From Henningerozyma blattae CBS 6284 (Eukaryota > Ascomycota > Saccharomycetes > Saccharomycetales > Saccharomycetaceae), in assembly GCF_000315915.1 (NCBI RefSeq), contig NC_020190.1:496001-560000 (forward strand): a stretch of DNA of 64,000 bases. Reading direction: 5' to 3'. Made by a program: the position numbers and the translations under genes. Below the pieces are notes generated by a model. That model was not told where the DNA came from. It was given only the letters and a program-made list of their open reading frames with translations, and made no database searches. The stretch's first letter is position 1. Every line of letters begins with the position of its first letter. Shown piece after piece: positions 30,982 to 42,300 of the stretch.

Positions 30982-33900
30982 TCAATTTTTAGTTGCTTCT
31001 GCGATACCAATCAATCTCTTAACACCGGTTAACCAATTACCACCTTCGTGTGCATGGTTTGTAGCAATATCAACATATAATTCCATTGATTCAGAATACT
31101 TTTGTTGTTTCATTAACTTGAAGATTTCTGTCAATTTATCGATAGTAACATCAGTTAATAAATCTTTCTTACGTAAATGGTCAAATAAGATGTTCAATCT
31201 TTTCTTACAATCTTTCAATTGTTTAGAATATTCTTGTGGAATTAATGGTGAAACTCTCTTTAATTCTTCAGTGAAAAAGTCAACAATTTCTTGTTCTTTT
31301 TCAGTTAGTTCTTGTTTTTCTTCTACCAACTCACCGACTGCAGCAGATGCTGTTGAGGCAATTGGTGTAGTAGTTGATGGGGGAGTAGAAATTGGAACGG
31401 AAGTAGATTGTGGAGGAGGTGGAGGCAAAGCATCTTCTTTCTTCTTTCTAGCATTGATAGGTGGAGGGCCGGAAGGTCGTTGTGTTGTTCTTTGGGGTGG
31501 TGCGCTACCCATACCATTACTATTCGTAGCATATGGATTGACAGGAATTGCTACACCAGGAGTAGCAGCGTTAGATGAAGCTGATGGTGCATATGGGTTG
31601 GTAGGAGGTTGTGGTAAAGGATTAGCTGCAGCAGATGGAGCATATGGATTAGTGTATGGTTGAGTAGGCATGATTGGGCGGGTGTTAGGAGAAGAAACTG
31701 GTAATTGTTCTTGTGGAGCATATGCAGATGTAGAATGGGATGGAGCTTGAGAAATGTTTGGAGTAGAAACAGTACTATTATTCAAAGAAGCCTTTCTTGA
31801 ACTCTTAGCAGGAGGAGGGAATGCATGTGGCATAGTATTGGAGGCATGTCTAGAGACTGGTGGACCTACCATAGATGAAGCATTTGCATTACCATAAACA
31901 CCTGGTGATGGAGTACCAGAATTTGATGGTTGGATGGAAACTGCTTTAGCACGACTTGGTTTGGCTTGAGTAGCGTCTTTACCAATTGGCAAATCATTCC
32001 ATCCAAAATTAGCTTTCTTATTTAAGTGTGGAGTTTGACCAGAAGCTCCACTCTTGCCATTTTGTGGAGGTGGTGCAGTAAATTCATTAATGTTTTTCAA
32101 TGGATTAGCCTGGTGGATAAAATTTGGTGGTGGAGCATATGGATTATTAACGGGACTAGAAGTGGAAGCTGGGACACTAGCTTTTTGTGGTTCATAATAA
32201 TTAGTTGGAGTATTAGAGCCCTGAGGTGGTGCATATTTAGAAGATCCATTTGCACTACCGGTACGGGTGTTAGCGGATGGAATTGGAGCAGTAGGAACAG
32301 CTGGAGTATATGGGTTTGGTTTATTGACAATTGGAGACATTGGTTGAGATCCTAACATACTTGTTGGTTGAGTGTTGGGGAATGGGAAAGCTTGAGTTGG
32401 AGGGGCATTTGGACTAAATACACTGGTATTTGGTGTCACTGGAGCGTAAGCAGAATTGATAGAAGTGTTAGATGGTAATCCACCATATAATGGTCTCTTT
32501 GCAGCATTAGGGTGTGAATTATTTGGCAAGCCAGGTAATGTAGGTGTAGCCTTGTTACTGGCAGATCTACCAGTAACAGTAGTGGCAGCAGTGGTAGGAG
32601 TAGCTTTCTTGGCTACAGATTTACCAGAAGCTAATAAGACACGTTCCTTTTCTGTAATAACATCTGCATTATCACTTGGTAAAGTTTCCAAGAAAGTGTA
32701 GGCTAGATCAAAATTACCAGTGGCAGAAGTAATGTTAACAAATTCCATGAATTTGGAAATTAAATCTTCATTGGTAATGGATAAATTGGAACCTACAAAG
32801 CTTGAAAATACGGTGAATCTTTCAACAAATTCGGATAAAGTTTCAGAGTGAGCTTCATAAGCAGTATCTTTTTTCTGTAAGACATTTTCTTCCAATGATT
32901 TAAATTCATTTACCCAAATAGAAGCAATCTTATCAATCGAGTTGGCAGATAGATATAATATAATAGCATCTTGACGACTGTCTTCATCTAATAACCTATC
33001 ACCTAATTTAATTAATAGTTCATTTCTCTTTGTTGTATCATCATCGCAATAGGTAAGGATCGATTTAGCAACATATTTCCATTGAGAAACATCTAAATTA
33101 TCAACCAAGTCGTCCATATTCTTTTCAGAGATAGAATATAAGAATCTTGATAAAGATGATTTTTCAGCATACTTAGTGAAGTAAGCTTGTTTGACAGATT
33201 CCTTCAAACTTTCATCATTACTATCCATAGCAATAATCATGGCCTCTAATAATGAGTCATCTTTCAAAGTTGACATAACTGCAGATTTATAGTTTTTTTT
33301 GATTAAGTTATTAGCAATAGTTTGATCCAACTCTTTACCTAGTTTAAATTTGCCCTTTGGTTGATATTTGGATTCGACTTGAGCGAAGAACAATTCACCT
33401 TCATCAATTTCTTTCTTTTCCTTACCACTCTTTTTAACTGCTTCGTCTTCATCTTCTTCTTCATCTTCTTCTTCATCATCAAATTGTAAAGATTCCTTTA
33501 AGAAAATATCTTTACCATCGACCGATAATTTTTCTAGCATATTCCAATCTTCTTCATTTATATCATTAATAGTCTTTGTTAATCTTTGATTAATAATTGA
33601 TGAGAAATCCTTGGATTTTATGGCTTCATCTAACAAAGAATTTAATTGTAAACCTGGTAATTCTGGCTTTGTAATAGAGACACCTTTGCCGTCAGGGGTG
33701 ATTTGAACTAATTTCCCGCCAAATGCCCAAGAAGCAGCAGGAGATTTATTGCCATACCAATTTGGAGCTTGAATATTAAAAATAGTGGGTTTTTCATTTG
33801 ATTGTTCATTACTAACATTATTCCAAAAATCAGTTTCAGATTCTTTTTGTTTTGTTGCATTTTCTTCTTTATCAAAATTGTTAGTTAAATTTTGCAAAGT

Positions 33901-34884
33901 TTGAATTTCGACTTTACCATCGAAGGAGGCACAAGCGAATAAATCTGGAGCTTCAGGAGCGAACTTGGTCTTGAAACACCAATTGGATCTAGAAGGATAT
34001 TGAGTTAATTCTTTACCTTCTTCTGGATTCCAAAGAACCGCGGTATTGTCTCTACCAGAAGAAAGTAATAAATTAGAATCATGTTTGCACCAATCCAACG
34101 AAAGGATACCTTTGGAATTACCGTTTTCCAGGATTTGTAAAGGAGTATTAGCGTTTCTTAAATCCCAAATTAAAATGATTGGTTCATTATCACTATTTGA
34201 AGCAGTAGCAACTCTTGTGGAATTTTCTGGATGCCATTCAACTACAGATAATTGTGGTTTTAGGGAGGAACTTGGAGAAGTATAACTTAAATGGATAACT
34301 TCCTTTTTAGCTTTCAAATCCCAAATTGATGCATAACTTGTATTACCAGCAGATGCAAAGACATGAGATAAAGATTGATTCCAAGCTAAAGAAGTGATTT
34401 CTTCCACAGGCGTCATGGCCATCCCTGGAGTCAATGGTGAATAAGAATCATTACTTTGATCTATACATTTATTCAAATCCCAAATAAAAATTTCACCATT
34501 TTTGGAACCAGATGCTAAGACATTTTCTTGTTTCGCATTAAAATTAACAGTAGTTACTGAAGTGCCATGTTTGGATAATTTTTTAATGGATTTCAATGTA
34601 TCTTTTGAATTTGTCTTAAATAATTCAACCATACCATTATCTAGAGCACCGGCAATATATTTATTATCAATTGACCAGTCGATATCGTTAAATTTGGCAT
34701 TAGCTTCAACAGAAACAACAGGGTTCAATTTATCGGTGGATAATAATGACCATAATTCCAAAGTTGAATCACTAGAAAAATCAGCATCAACAGTACCGGA
34801 GGCAGTACCAGTGACTAATGTAGGTATTTTATTTCTCGACCAAGCAAAAGTTGCTGTACGAGAATATTCGGCCAATTTCACCAT
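30982..34884 (-). CDS. SEC31: COPII outer-coat subunit Sec31
   Basis: The 1,300-residue protein has an N-terminal WD40 propeller (about 1-370, repeats such as IFIWDLNKC, ASIWDLKAK and LIWDLRN). An acidic linker (DEEEDEEEDEDE) and the alpha-solenoid follow (to about 770), then a long Pro/Ser/Asn-rich region with repeated NPYAP units (about 770-1180) and a helical C-terminal domain. With Sec13 it forms the cage of ER-to-Golgi vesicles and stimulates Sar1 GTPase through the Pro-rich region. Length is near S. cerevisiae Sec31 (1,273). It follows the SNF3-type sensor on the same strand, as YDL195W follows YDL194W. Confidence 0.97.
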   Translation of the reverse strand: MVKLAEYSRTATFAWSRNKIPTLVTGTASGTVDADFSSDSTLELWSLLSTDKLNPVVSVEANAKFNDIDWSIDNKYIAGALDNGMVELFKTNSKDTLKSIKKLSKHGTSVTTVNFNAKQENVLASGSKNGEIFIWDLNKCIDQSNDSYSPLTPGMAMTPVEEITSLAWNQSLSHVFASAGNTSYASIWDLKAKKEVIHLSYTSPSSSLKPQLSVVEWHPENSTRVATASNSDNEPIILIWDLRNANTPLQILENGNSKGILSLDWCKHDSNLLLSSGRDNTAVLWNPEEGKELTQYPSRSNWCFKTKFAPEAPDLFACASFDGKVEIQTLQNLTNNFDKEENATKQKESETDFWNNVSNEQSNEKPTIFNIQAPNWYGNKSPAASWAFGGKLVQITPDGKGVSITKPELPGLQLNSLLDEAIKSKDFSSIINQRLTKTINDINEEDWNMLEKLSVDGKDIFLKESLQFDDEEEDEEEDEDEAVKKSGKEKKEIDEGELFFAQVESKYQPKGKFKLGKELDQTIANNLIKKNYKSAVMSTLKDDSLLEAMIIAMDSNDESLKESVKQAYFTKYAEKSSLSRFLYSISEKNMDDLVDNLDVSQWKYVAKSILTYCDDDTTKRNELLIKLGDRLLDEDSRQDAIILYLSANSIDKIASIWVNEFKSLEENVLQKKDTAYEAHSETLSEFVERFTVFSSFVGSNLSITNEDLISKFMEFVNITSATGNFDLAYTFLETLPSDNADVITEKERVLLASGKSVAKKATPTTAATTVTGRSASNKATPTLPGLPNNSHPNAAKRPLYGGLPSNTSINSAYAPVTPNTSVFSPNAPPTQAFPFPNTQPTSMLGSQPMSPIVNKPNPYTPAVPTAPIPSANTRTGSANGSSKYAPPQGSNTPTNYYEPQKASVPASTSSPVNNPYAPPPNFIHQANPLKNINEFTAPPPQNGKSGASGQTPHLNKKANFGWNDLPIGKDATQAKPSRAKAVSIQPSNSGTPSPGVYGNANASSMVGPPVSRHASNTMPHAFPPPAKSSRKASLNNSTVSTPNISQAPSHSTSAYAPQEQLPVSSPNTRPIMPTQPYTNPYAPSAAANPLPQPPTNPYAPSASSNAATPGVAIPVNPYATNSNGMGSAPPQRTTQRPSGPPPINARKKKEDALPPPPPQSTSVPISTPPSTTTPIASTASAAVGELVEEKQELTEKEQEIVDFFTEELKRVSPLIPQEYSKQLKDCKKRLNILFDHLRKKDLLTDVTIDKLTEIFKLMKQQKYSESMELYVDIATNHAHEGGNWLTGVKRLIGIAEATKN

Positions 34885-34926
34885 GATGAACTTTTTATTG
34901 AAAGTGAAGGAATTCTAAAGAAGAAA

Positions 34927-34927
<1 letters not shown>

Positions 34928-34966
<39 letters not shown>
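34928..34966. repeat. TAA microsatellite, 13 units
   Basis: Thirteen perfect TAA units starting 44 bp upstream of the SEC31 ATG, probably within its 5' leader or core promoter. The length is likely to vary between strains. Confidence 0.92.
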
Positions 34967-34969
<3 letters not shown>

Positions 34970-35326
34970 ATCTAGTTTTCTAATCCCACACCAAAAACGA
35001 TAATGATAATGCAAAAATAAAAAAAAAAAGAATAATATATTCGAGTGATTTTAATCCCAATAAAGTGTGTGTTTTTTCTGCTGAAACAAGCTTAAAACTC
35101 TTTTCGTAGGTTTCTAGGGTGTCAAAAAAAAGTATAATACAATTGAAATTCAAAATATCTGAATATGTATATATATTTATAAATATATTCTAGAGTTATT
35201 TAACAATATATCCATTAAAAGAATTGAATCGAAGGGAATCAAAATATATCACAATATTTTTTTTTGCTGGATCGATTAATCTGGAGTCTATGGATTAATT
35301 GATTTGATGGAGAATAATTTTCGAGT

Positions 35327-35347
35327 TTCGAATTTCGAATTTCGAAT
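35327..35347. repeat. TTCGAAT tandem repeat, three copies
   Basis: Three 7-bp units, each containing the palindrome TTCGAA, in the SEC31-COA4 intergenic region. Related TTTCAA-type words continue to about 35470. No factor is assigned. Confidence 0.7.
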
Positions 35348-35776
35348 TTTGCAACAATTAACCTTGAGTTTGTTTCTGTGTTTGTCTAGGTTGATGAAGC
35401 TAGTTGTTTTCGATTTCAATCTCAAGTTTCAATTTCAGGTTTCAATTACAAATTACAATTTTCAAGTTTCATTTTACGAATTGAGCATAATAATTATTGA
35501 GCTTACTCGTTTGTTTGTTTGTTTCTTCTCTCTGTCTGTAATTCCGTGGCTCATACTAAATGGTGGTTCGTGTTCTATTTTAGGCTGGTGGTACGAACGT
35601 TTCTGAGGCACTGAAGGCGACGTGTTTTTCTTTTCGGGGGCAAATTTTTTTATTTTCTTTATTATTTTTTGGTGGGAAAAGTGGCGGGACGCGGGACATC
35701 ATGGGACACGGCAGGATAGGCTGGAAGTCTTCAACGGGTATGTGCACGTGCTTTTATTTGCTGTTTTGGGTCATCG

Positions 35777-35783
35777 CGGGTAA
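35777..35783 (-). promoter_or_regulatory. Reb1-type site in the SEC31-COA4 divergent promoter
   Basis: CGGGTAA is the reverse complement of TTACCCG, the Reb1 core. Reb1 often sets nucleosome-free regions in yeast divergent promoters. A CACGTG lies about 30 bp away at 35745-35750. Confidence 0.5.
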
Positions 35784-36607
35784 GACTGGGGCAGCTTAGG
35801 GTTGGGCGGCTGTATCAAGATAGATTTGGTAGTAAGAAGTGGTATGGTATTAATGTAGTAAGAAAGTAATATTTTGACTTTTATTATGTAAAAGTAATTT
35901 TTTCTTATATGTTTTATGTTTTGGTGTGAACAGCTGTTTTCCAATCGTAGACAAAAGAAACTGAAACATATATAATTAGAACAATGTAAATACAAAAAAA
36001 TATTTAAATAAGTGATAACGAACAAGTTGTGAAGTAGATAATAAATGAATTACGAACACTAATTATTCAAGAAGATCCATGGCAAGATTTAAGTAATCTA
36101 AAAATAAAAGCAGTGTCGTAAAATATTGCTTAAGAAGCTATGCTTTTGTAGAACTTAAGATATATCCTTTCAACACTATTACCAGGCTTTCAATATGGAT
36201 TATTTCTATAATTTTTATCAAATATATGAAAAAAATAGAGAAAATATTCATATTGTTTTGCAAAAAATGGATGTCATTTATAAGCCAAGGAAAATCGGTT
36301 CTATAAAAACACCCTTTAGTACGTAATATTTTACGTCTATTAGTTATATTTACTTATTAAAACTTCAATTGTATCAATAGACTAGGGTTCTTAGAGATTG
36401 GTTGAATGATAAATAACTATGTTTTATTTTTTTTTTTAATTATTTTTTTTAATTTTTATTTATTGACCTCCCTTAATTACCTAGGAATACCGAAAAAATT
36501 GTACTATAAATTTCTCAATTCAATTCAATGCAAAAAGGGGAATGGTCTTGAAAGTAAACAATTAGACAGGCAATAAACAAACAAGATTAATAATAATTAA
36601 TAACAAT

Positions 36608-36958
36608 ATGTCAAATATAAATAAATCGAAATATTACAATGATGCACTTGAAGAGTACAAAGATATGGTCTCAGATACTGAAAAGGACAACTGGGATACG
36701 AGAATTGATGATACTGGCTGCTACATAGAAAACTTGGCTTTACAATTATGCCATGCTGAAACAAATGATTGGAGAAAGTGCATGCTAGAGATGCAAGCCT
36801 TTAGAAGATGTTGGGAAATAAAGGGTAATAGGGATAGAGTTCCTACCATTGATAGAGATGATATACCGAAGAGTGATAGTAAATTTGTGACTACTTCTGA
36901 TATTCTGCAAACATCTCTAAATCCTACGACGGATATGACATCAAGTGAGAAAAAGTGA
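36608..36958 (+). CDS. COA4: Twin CX9C protein, Coa4-like
   Basis: The 116-residue protein has a twin CX9C motif: Cys38/Cys48 and Cys58/Cys68, each pair with exactly nine residues between. It fits the Coa4 pattern GCYIENLALQLC then DWRKCMLEMQAFRRCW. Such proteins fold in the mitochondrial intermembrane space through Mia40; Coa4 assists cytochrome c oxidase assembly. S. cerevisiae Coa4 is YLR218C. Here it sits between SEC31 and SCM3, exactly where the YLR211-218 track would join. The orientation agrees. The C-terminal tail is Ser/Thr-rich and shorter than in S. cerevisiae. Confidence 0.85.
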   Translation: MSNINKSKYYNDALEEYKDMVSDTEKDNWDTRIDDTGCYIENLALQLCHAETNDWRKCMLEMQAFRRCWEIKGNRDRVPTIDRDDIPKSDSKFVTTSDILQTSLNPTTDMTSSEKK

Positions 36959-37219
36959 TGCTATATTCTTTTTGAAAAAACTGTTTTTATCGACCTTTAT
37001 GCTGCTTTTTTAGTTTACTTTTTTTCTATTTTCTTTTTATTTTTTTTATTTTTCATCTTCATCGTTTCTTTTTTTATGCACTATTTTTTCTTACGCGTTC
37101 CGAATCTTTAATATGAGGAATAATAACGGTATATTCTTACTTTTCCTATCTAAAGCTAGCTGCATTACTTTATTTTTTTCCTTCATTTTTTATTCGTCTT
37201 TGGAATACTCAGTTGATAT

Positions 37220-37250
37220 ATGTATGAATAATGTCCAAGAAATCTGTTAG
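37220..37250 (+). promoter_or_regulatory. Two tiny upstream ORFs overlapping the SCM3 start
   Basis: ATG at 37220 opens a 3-codon ORF (ATG TAT GAA TAA) whose stop overlaps the SCM3 start as TAATG. ATG at 37224 opens an 8-codon ORF in another frame that ends at 37250, inside SCM3. If the mRNA leader includes them they would limit initiation at 37231. The transcript start is unknown. Confidence 0.6.
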
Positions 37251-37935
37251 CAAGAAAAAAGATGCTAATCTCGTGTCCCTGAAGCTGTTACACGGGGCCT
37301 TTAAAGGACTTTTGAATAATAAGAACAATAAAACTAATATCAAAGGAAAAAATTCAATATCTAAAACCAAAAAATCAAAACCATCTTCCGTCAAAAAAAT
37401 AATTGCCACAAGAAATGGTATCACATATATTAAGTCAAAAGAAAATAAACCAATACCGAAGTTGTCAGATGATCAGGTAATGGAAAGGCACAAATTGGCC
37501 GATAAAAATATGAAAGATACTTGGTTAAAAATAATAGATAAGTATGAGAATCTAACAGATCAAGGGGACTTGATTGATCTGAAAACAGGTGAAATTGTCG
37601 AAAATAATGGTCACGTTCAAAATATTAATCAATCGGATTCTAACTCTAGTCCAATGGGATTAATATATCAAAACGGTAGCCGAGATAAAAATAGCAATAC
37701 TAAATCAGGATATAATCATTCAATTAGATATAATAGTACTTTGATGGATATAATAAATATTCAAGAGGATAAAAAATATGGTGATGAATATAGCATTTGG
37801 CAGGAAAGTGGGGAAGAAGATGAGGATGATGATGGTGCAGTAGAAGTGGATGAGAATGTTGATACTGATAACGACGGCGATGATGGTGATGAACTTTCAA
37901 TGGTCAGTCCAACTAAATCTTTAAGTGACACATAA
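37231..37935 (+). CDS. SCM3: Centromeric histone H3 chaperone Scm3
   Basis: The 234-residue protein has a basic N-terminus. The Cse4-binding domain at about residues 78-128 includes LSDDQVMERHKLADKNMKDTW, then a YENLTDQGDLIDLKTGEIVENNGH stretch that is the family hallmark. The tail is strongly acidic (EEDEDDDGAVEVDENVD). Scm3 loads Cse4 nucleosomes at centromeres. Length is close to S. cerevisiae Scm3 (223). It lies just before RPO21 on the same strand, as YDL139C does. Confidence 0.95.
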   Translation: MSKKSVSKKKDANLVSLKLLHGAFKGLLNNKNNKTNIKGKNSISKTKKSKPSSVKKIIATRNGITYIKSKENKPIPKLSDDQVMERHKLADKNMKDTWLKIIDKYENLTDQGDLIDLKTGEIVENNGHVQNINQSDSNSSPMGLIYQNGSRDKNSNTKSGYNHSIRYNSTLMDIINIQEDKKYGDEYSIWQESGEEDEDDDGAVEVDENVDTDNDGDDGDELSMVSPTKSLSDT

Positions 37936-39349
37936 TGCTACTTTCTAGATAGTGGATTTACTCTGATTAAGACCATTTATGTATCTTATTTAATACTCCA
38001 TGATCTATAGAATTACCCGCCCATAATGAGTGTCACGCGACACGAATATTATGGATTTTTCGTCTTTTTTTCGTCCAAAAATTGACCGAAATAATTAATA
38101 TGGTAGTGGCAAAATAAACATGGAAAAAAAAATGAAGTGAAAAAAAAAGATGCTAATTAAATAAAATGAGCATATATCTTCAATCATTCCCCTGACACAT
38201 AAGTACAGCCATTTTGTATTATAAATTGTACAAGTGAGGGTGAAATTGTTCAATTTTAATTACATCCATTCCATTTATCGTATTGTTTAGCACTAAGCTT
38301 ACCCATTTAGTCATACTTTATTTGGTTCCCCAAAAAACGAAAATAATATTACCATTCAATATAATTATTCGTACTGTCTATTTGATATATTATAGTATTT
38401 AATTTTTAAAAAGTCAAAAAAAAAACAAATCTATCTATTATCAATTACGTTTTATTACATATATACTTGATAAGACAAATCCCCTTCAGTATCCATTATC
38501 TTTTCTTCACGATTCATTCTTTCATAACTCTAATTTGAAAGTTTTCATCTGTAATTATTAGTTTGGTTTACTATTCATCCTATTCTGTATTTTAATTTTA
38601 AGAAATCAATCAAGACTCTTAATCACTATTTTTTTGGTATTTTCATTTTACTGAATTTTTTTTCTTTTTATTTTTTTTATTGGAGAGTAAATATCTATAA
38701 AAAGAAGAATTCATCGATAAATAGACATTAAGAAATATCATAACTTAAATTGTGTGTTTCTAGTCCAGTTTAAAACATTTGATTCGAACTAAGCAAATTT
38801 TTTCTACATCACATTAATTTTTTTCAATAATTATTAATCCAATAGAGTAACTTCAATTTTATTGTAACACTTATTATTTTTTTACAATTCATTTCGGCAT
38901 AAATTTTAACTTTTCCTTTCAAGAGAGCTATTTTGTTTAATTAATTGTATTACTTTTTACATTTTATCTTATATTTTCAATCCTGTTATCAGTTAGAAAA
39001 ATTAAGTTTAATCTCACATCTCTCTATTTTTTTATCATTTTTTCGTTTTAAGAATTCAAAAAAAAATATTGAAAGACAATCATACTATATTATTTTTCTA
39101 TTCATTTTAAAAAATACACAAAAGTTCATTTGCTCTTAATTCTCATTTTTAACATTAGATCATAAACATTTATTTTTAATATACCTTTGAAAATAAAACT
39201 TTTGTCACTTCCAATTATATCAGCAACAATAACATCAAAATCTCTAGACATTTTCTTATTTTATTTTTAAATTTATTAAACATTCAGAAAATAACATTAA
39301 AACAAAAAAAATATTTTACAATTCTTCATCTTATTAATCACAAAACAAA
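37936..39349. other. Long intergenic region upstream of RPO21
   Basis: 1,414 bp between two plus-strand genes. A Reb1-type TTACCCG (38013-38019) lies 78 bp after the SCM3 stop. The rest is T-rich on the plus strand with many poly(T) runs and TATA-like words, typical of a strong promoter. A 64-codon ORF (38945-39139) is low-complexity and spurious. Confidence 0.55.
38013..38019 (+). promoter_or_regulatory. Reb1-type site after SCM3
   Basis: TTACCCG is the Reb1 core. At this position it could act in the RPO21 promoter or, as known for Reb1 in yeast, as a transcription roadblock downstream of SCM3. Confidence 0.45.
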
Positions 39350-42300
39350 ATGGTTGGCCAACAATATTCCAGTGCTCCTCTACGTACCATTAAGGAAGTT
39401 CAATTCGGTCTTTTCTCACCAGAAGAAATTCGAGCCATTAGTGTAGCAAAAATTAGATTTCCTGAAACAATGGATGAAACACAGACAAGAGCAAAAATTG
39501 GTGGTTTGAACGATCCAAGATTAGGTTCAATAGACCGTAATTTGAAATGTCAAACTTGTCAAGAGGGGATGAATGAATGTCCTGGCCATTTTGGCCACAT
39601 TGATTTGGCCAAACCTGTTTTCCACATTGGTTTTATTTCAAAAATTAAAAAAGTATGTGAATGTATATGTATGCACTGTGGTAAACTGCTACTTGATGAA
39701 CATAATGAACAAATGAGACAAATTCTGAAAATAAAAGATTCCAAGAAGAGGTTTAATGCTATTTGGAGTTTATGTAAGACAAAAATGATTTGTGATACCG
39801 ATGTTCCATCGGAACATGATCCAACTCAGTTAGTATCAAGAGGTGGTTGTGGTAATGCACAACCTACTGTACGTAAGGATGGGTTGAAATTAGTCGGTAG
39901 TTGGAAAAAAGAAAAAAATACAAGTGATGGCGATGAACCAGAACAAAGAATTTTAAGCACAGAAGAAATTTTAAACATTTTTAAACACATTTCTCCAGAA
40001 GATTCGATTGCAATGGGTTTTAATGAAGAATTTTCACGCCCCGAATGGATGTTCTTGACTGTTTTACCTGTTCCACCACCACCAGTACGTCCATCTATTT
40101 CATTTAATGAATCTCAGAGAGGTGAAGATGATTTAACATTTAAATTAGCAGATATCTTAAAAGCAAATATTAGTTTAGAGACATTAGAGCACAATGGGGC
40201 CCCACATCACGCAATTGAAGAAGCTGAAAGTTTGCTACAATTTCATGTGGCAACTTATATGGATAATGATATTGCAGGCCAACCTCAAGCTTTACAGAAA
40301 TCAGGACGTCCTGTTAAATCCATTCGTGCTCGTTTAAAGGGTAAGGAAGGGCGTATTAGAGGTAATCTAATGGGTAAGCGTGTAGACTTTTCCGCAAGAA
40401 CTGTTATTTCAGGTGACCCTAATTTAGAACTGGATCAAGTTGGTGTTCCAAAATCAATTGCCAAAACTCTTACGTACCCTGAAGTTGTCACTCCATACAA
40501 TATCGATCGTCTAACGCATTTAGTACGTAATGGTCCAAATGAACACCCTGGTGCAAAGTATGTCATTCGTGATAATGGTGATCGTATTGACTTAAGATAC
40601 AGTAAGAGAGCTGGTGATATACAGTTACAATACGGCTGGAAAGTTGAACGTCATATAATGGATAATGACCCTGTTCTTTTCAATCGTCAACCTTCTTTAC
40701 ATAAAATGTCTATGATGGCACATAGAGTTCGAGTAATGCCTTTTTCAACTTTCAGATTAAACCTTTCTGTTACTTCTCCATATAATGCGGATTTCGATGG
40801 TGATGAAATGAACTTGCATGTCCCACAATCAGAGGAAACAAGAGCGGAACTTTCACAATTATGTGCTGTCCCATTACAGATTGTTTCTGCACAATCTAAT
40901 AAGCCTTGTATGGGTATTGTCCAAGATACATTATGTGGTATTAGAAAACTTACTTTAAGAGATAACTTTATTGAATTTGATCAAGTATTAAATCTATTAT
41001 ACTGGGTTCCAGATTGGGATGGTGTCATTCCAACACCTGCCATCTTGAAACCTAAGCCACTTTGGTCTGGTAAGCAGATCTTATCGATTGCAATTCCAAA
41101 AGGTATTCACTTACAACGTTTCGATGAAGGCACTACCTTCCTTTCTCCAAAGGATAATGGTATGTTAATCATTGATGGCCAAATTATTTTTGGTGTTGTT
41201 GATAAGAAAACTGTTGGGTCTTCTAGTGGTGGTTTAATTCATGTTGTTACAAGAGAAAAAGGTCCTCAAATTTGTGCAAAACTATTCAGTAATATTCAAA
41301 AAGTTACTAATTATTGGTTCTTACATAATGGGTTCTCCACAGGTATTGGTGATACAATTGCTGATGGTGAAACTATGAGAGAGATTACAGGAACTATTGC
41401 AGAAGCTAAAAGAAAGGTCGAGGAAGTCACTAAAGAAGCACAAGCTAATTTACTTACTGCTAAACATGGTATGACATTGCGTGAGTCGTTTGAAGATAAC
41501 GTTGTTCGTTTCTTAAACGAAGCAAGAGATAAAGCTGGGCGTCTTGCAGAAGTTAATTTAAATGATACGAATAATGTTAAACAAATGGTAAGTGCTGGGT
41601 CAAAAGGTTCTTTCATTAATATCGCTCAAATGTCTGCTTGTGTAGGACAACAATCCGTTGAAGGTAAACGTATTGCTTTTGGTTTTGTTGACCGTACATT
41701 ACCTCACTTCTCTAAAGATGATTATTCTCCAGAATCTAAAGGTTTTGTTGAAAATTCTTATTTGAGAGGTTTGACGCCTCAAGAGTTCTTCTTCCATGCA
41801 ATGGGTGGTCGTGAAGGTTTAATTGATACTGCAGTCAAAACTGCAGAAACTGGTTATATTCAACGTCGTCTGGTTAAAGCTTTAGAAGATATTATGGTAC
41901 ATTATGATAGTACTACAAGAAACTCTTTGGGTAATGTTATCCAATTTGTGTACGGTGAGGATGGTATCGATGCTGGTCATATTGAAAAACAATCCATAGA
42001 TACAATTGGTGGCTCTGATGCTGCATTCGAAAAGAGATACAGAATCGATCTATTAAATACAGAAAACTCTTTGAATCCTTCATTATTAGAGTCTGGAGCT
42101 GAAATAAGCGGTAATTTAAAATTACAAAACTTATTAGATGTCGAATATAAACAGTTGGTAAAGGATCGTACGTTCCTAAGAACTGTTTTTGTCGATGGTG
42201 AACCTAACTGGCCTCTACCTGTGAATATCAAACGTATCGTGCAAAATGCTCAACAAACCTTCAAAGTTGATCATTCAAAGCCATCCGATTTAACTATTCC

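Larger units (their letters stand above)
34885..36607. other. Divergent promoter region of SEC31 and COA4
   Basis: 1,723 bp. It contains a TAA microsatellite near the SEC31 start, three TTCGAAT copies, a CACGTG (35745-35750), a Reb1-type CGGGTAA (35777-35783) and a GC-richer stretch about 35580-35800. An 11/11 match to the yeast ARS core WTTTAYRTTTW is at 35912-35922; such matches arise often by chance in AT-rich DNA. ORFs of 84 and 100 codons here look spurious. Confidence 0.5.

Noticed and set aside
35912..35922. ARS consensus match
   Set aside because: An 11-bp degenerate match is expected by chance several times in AT-rich DNA of this length. No flanking B elements were established.
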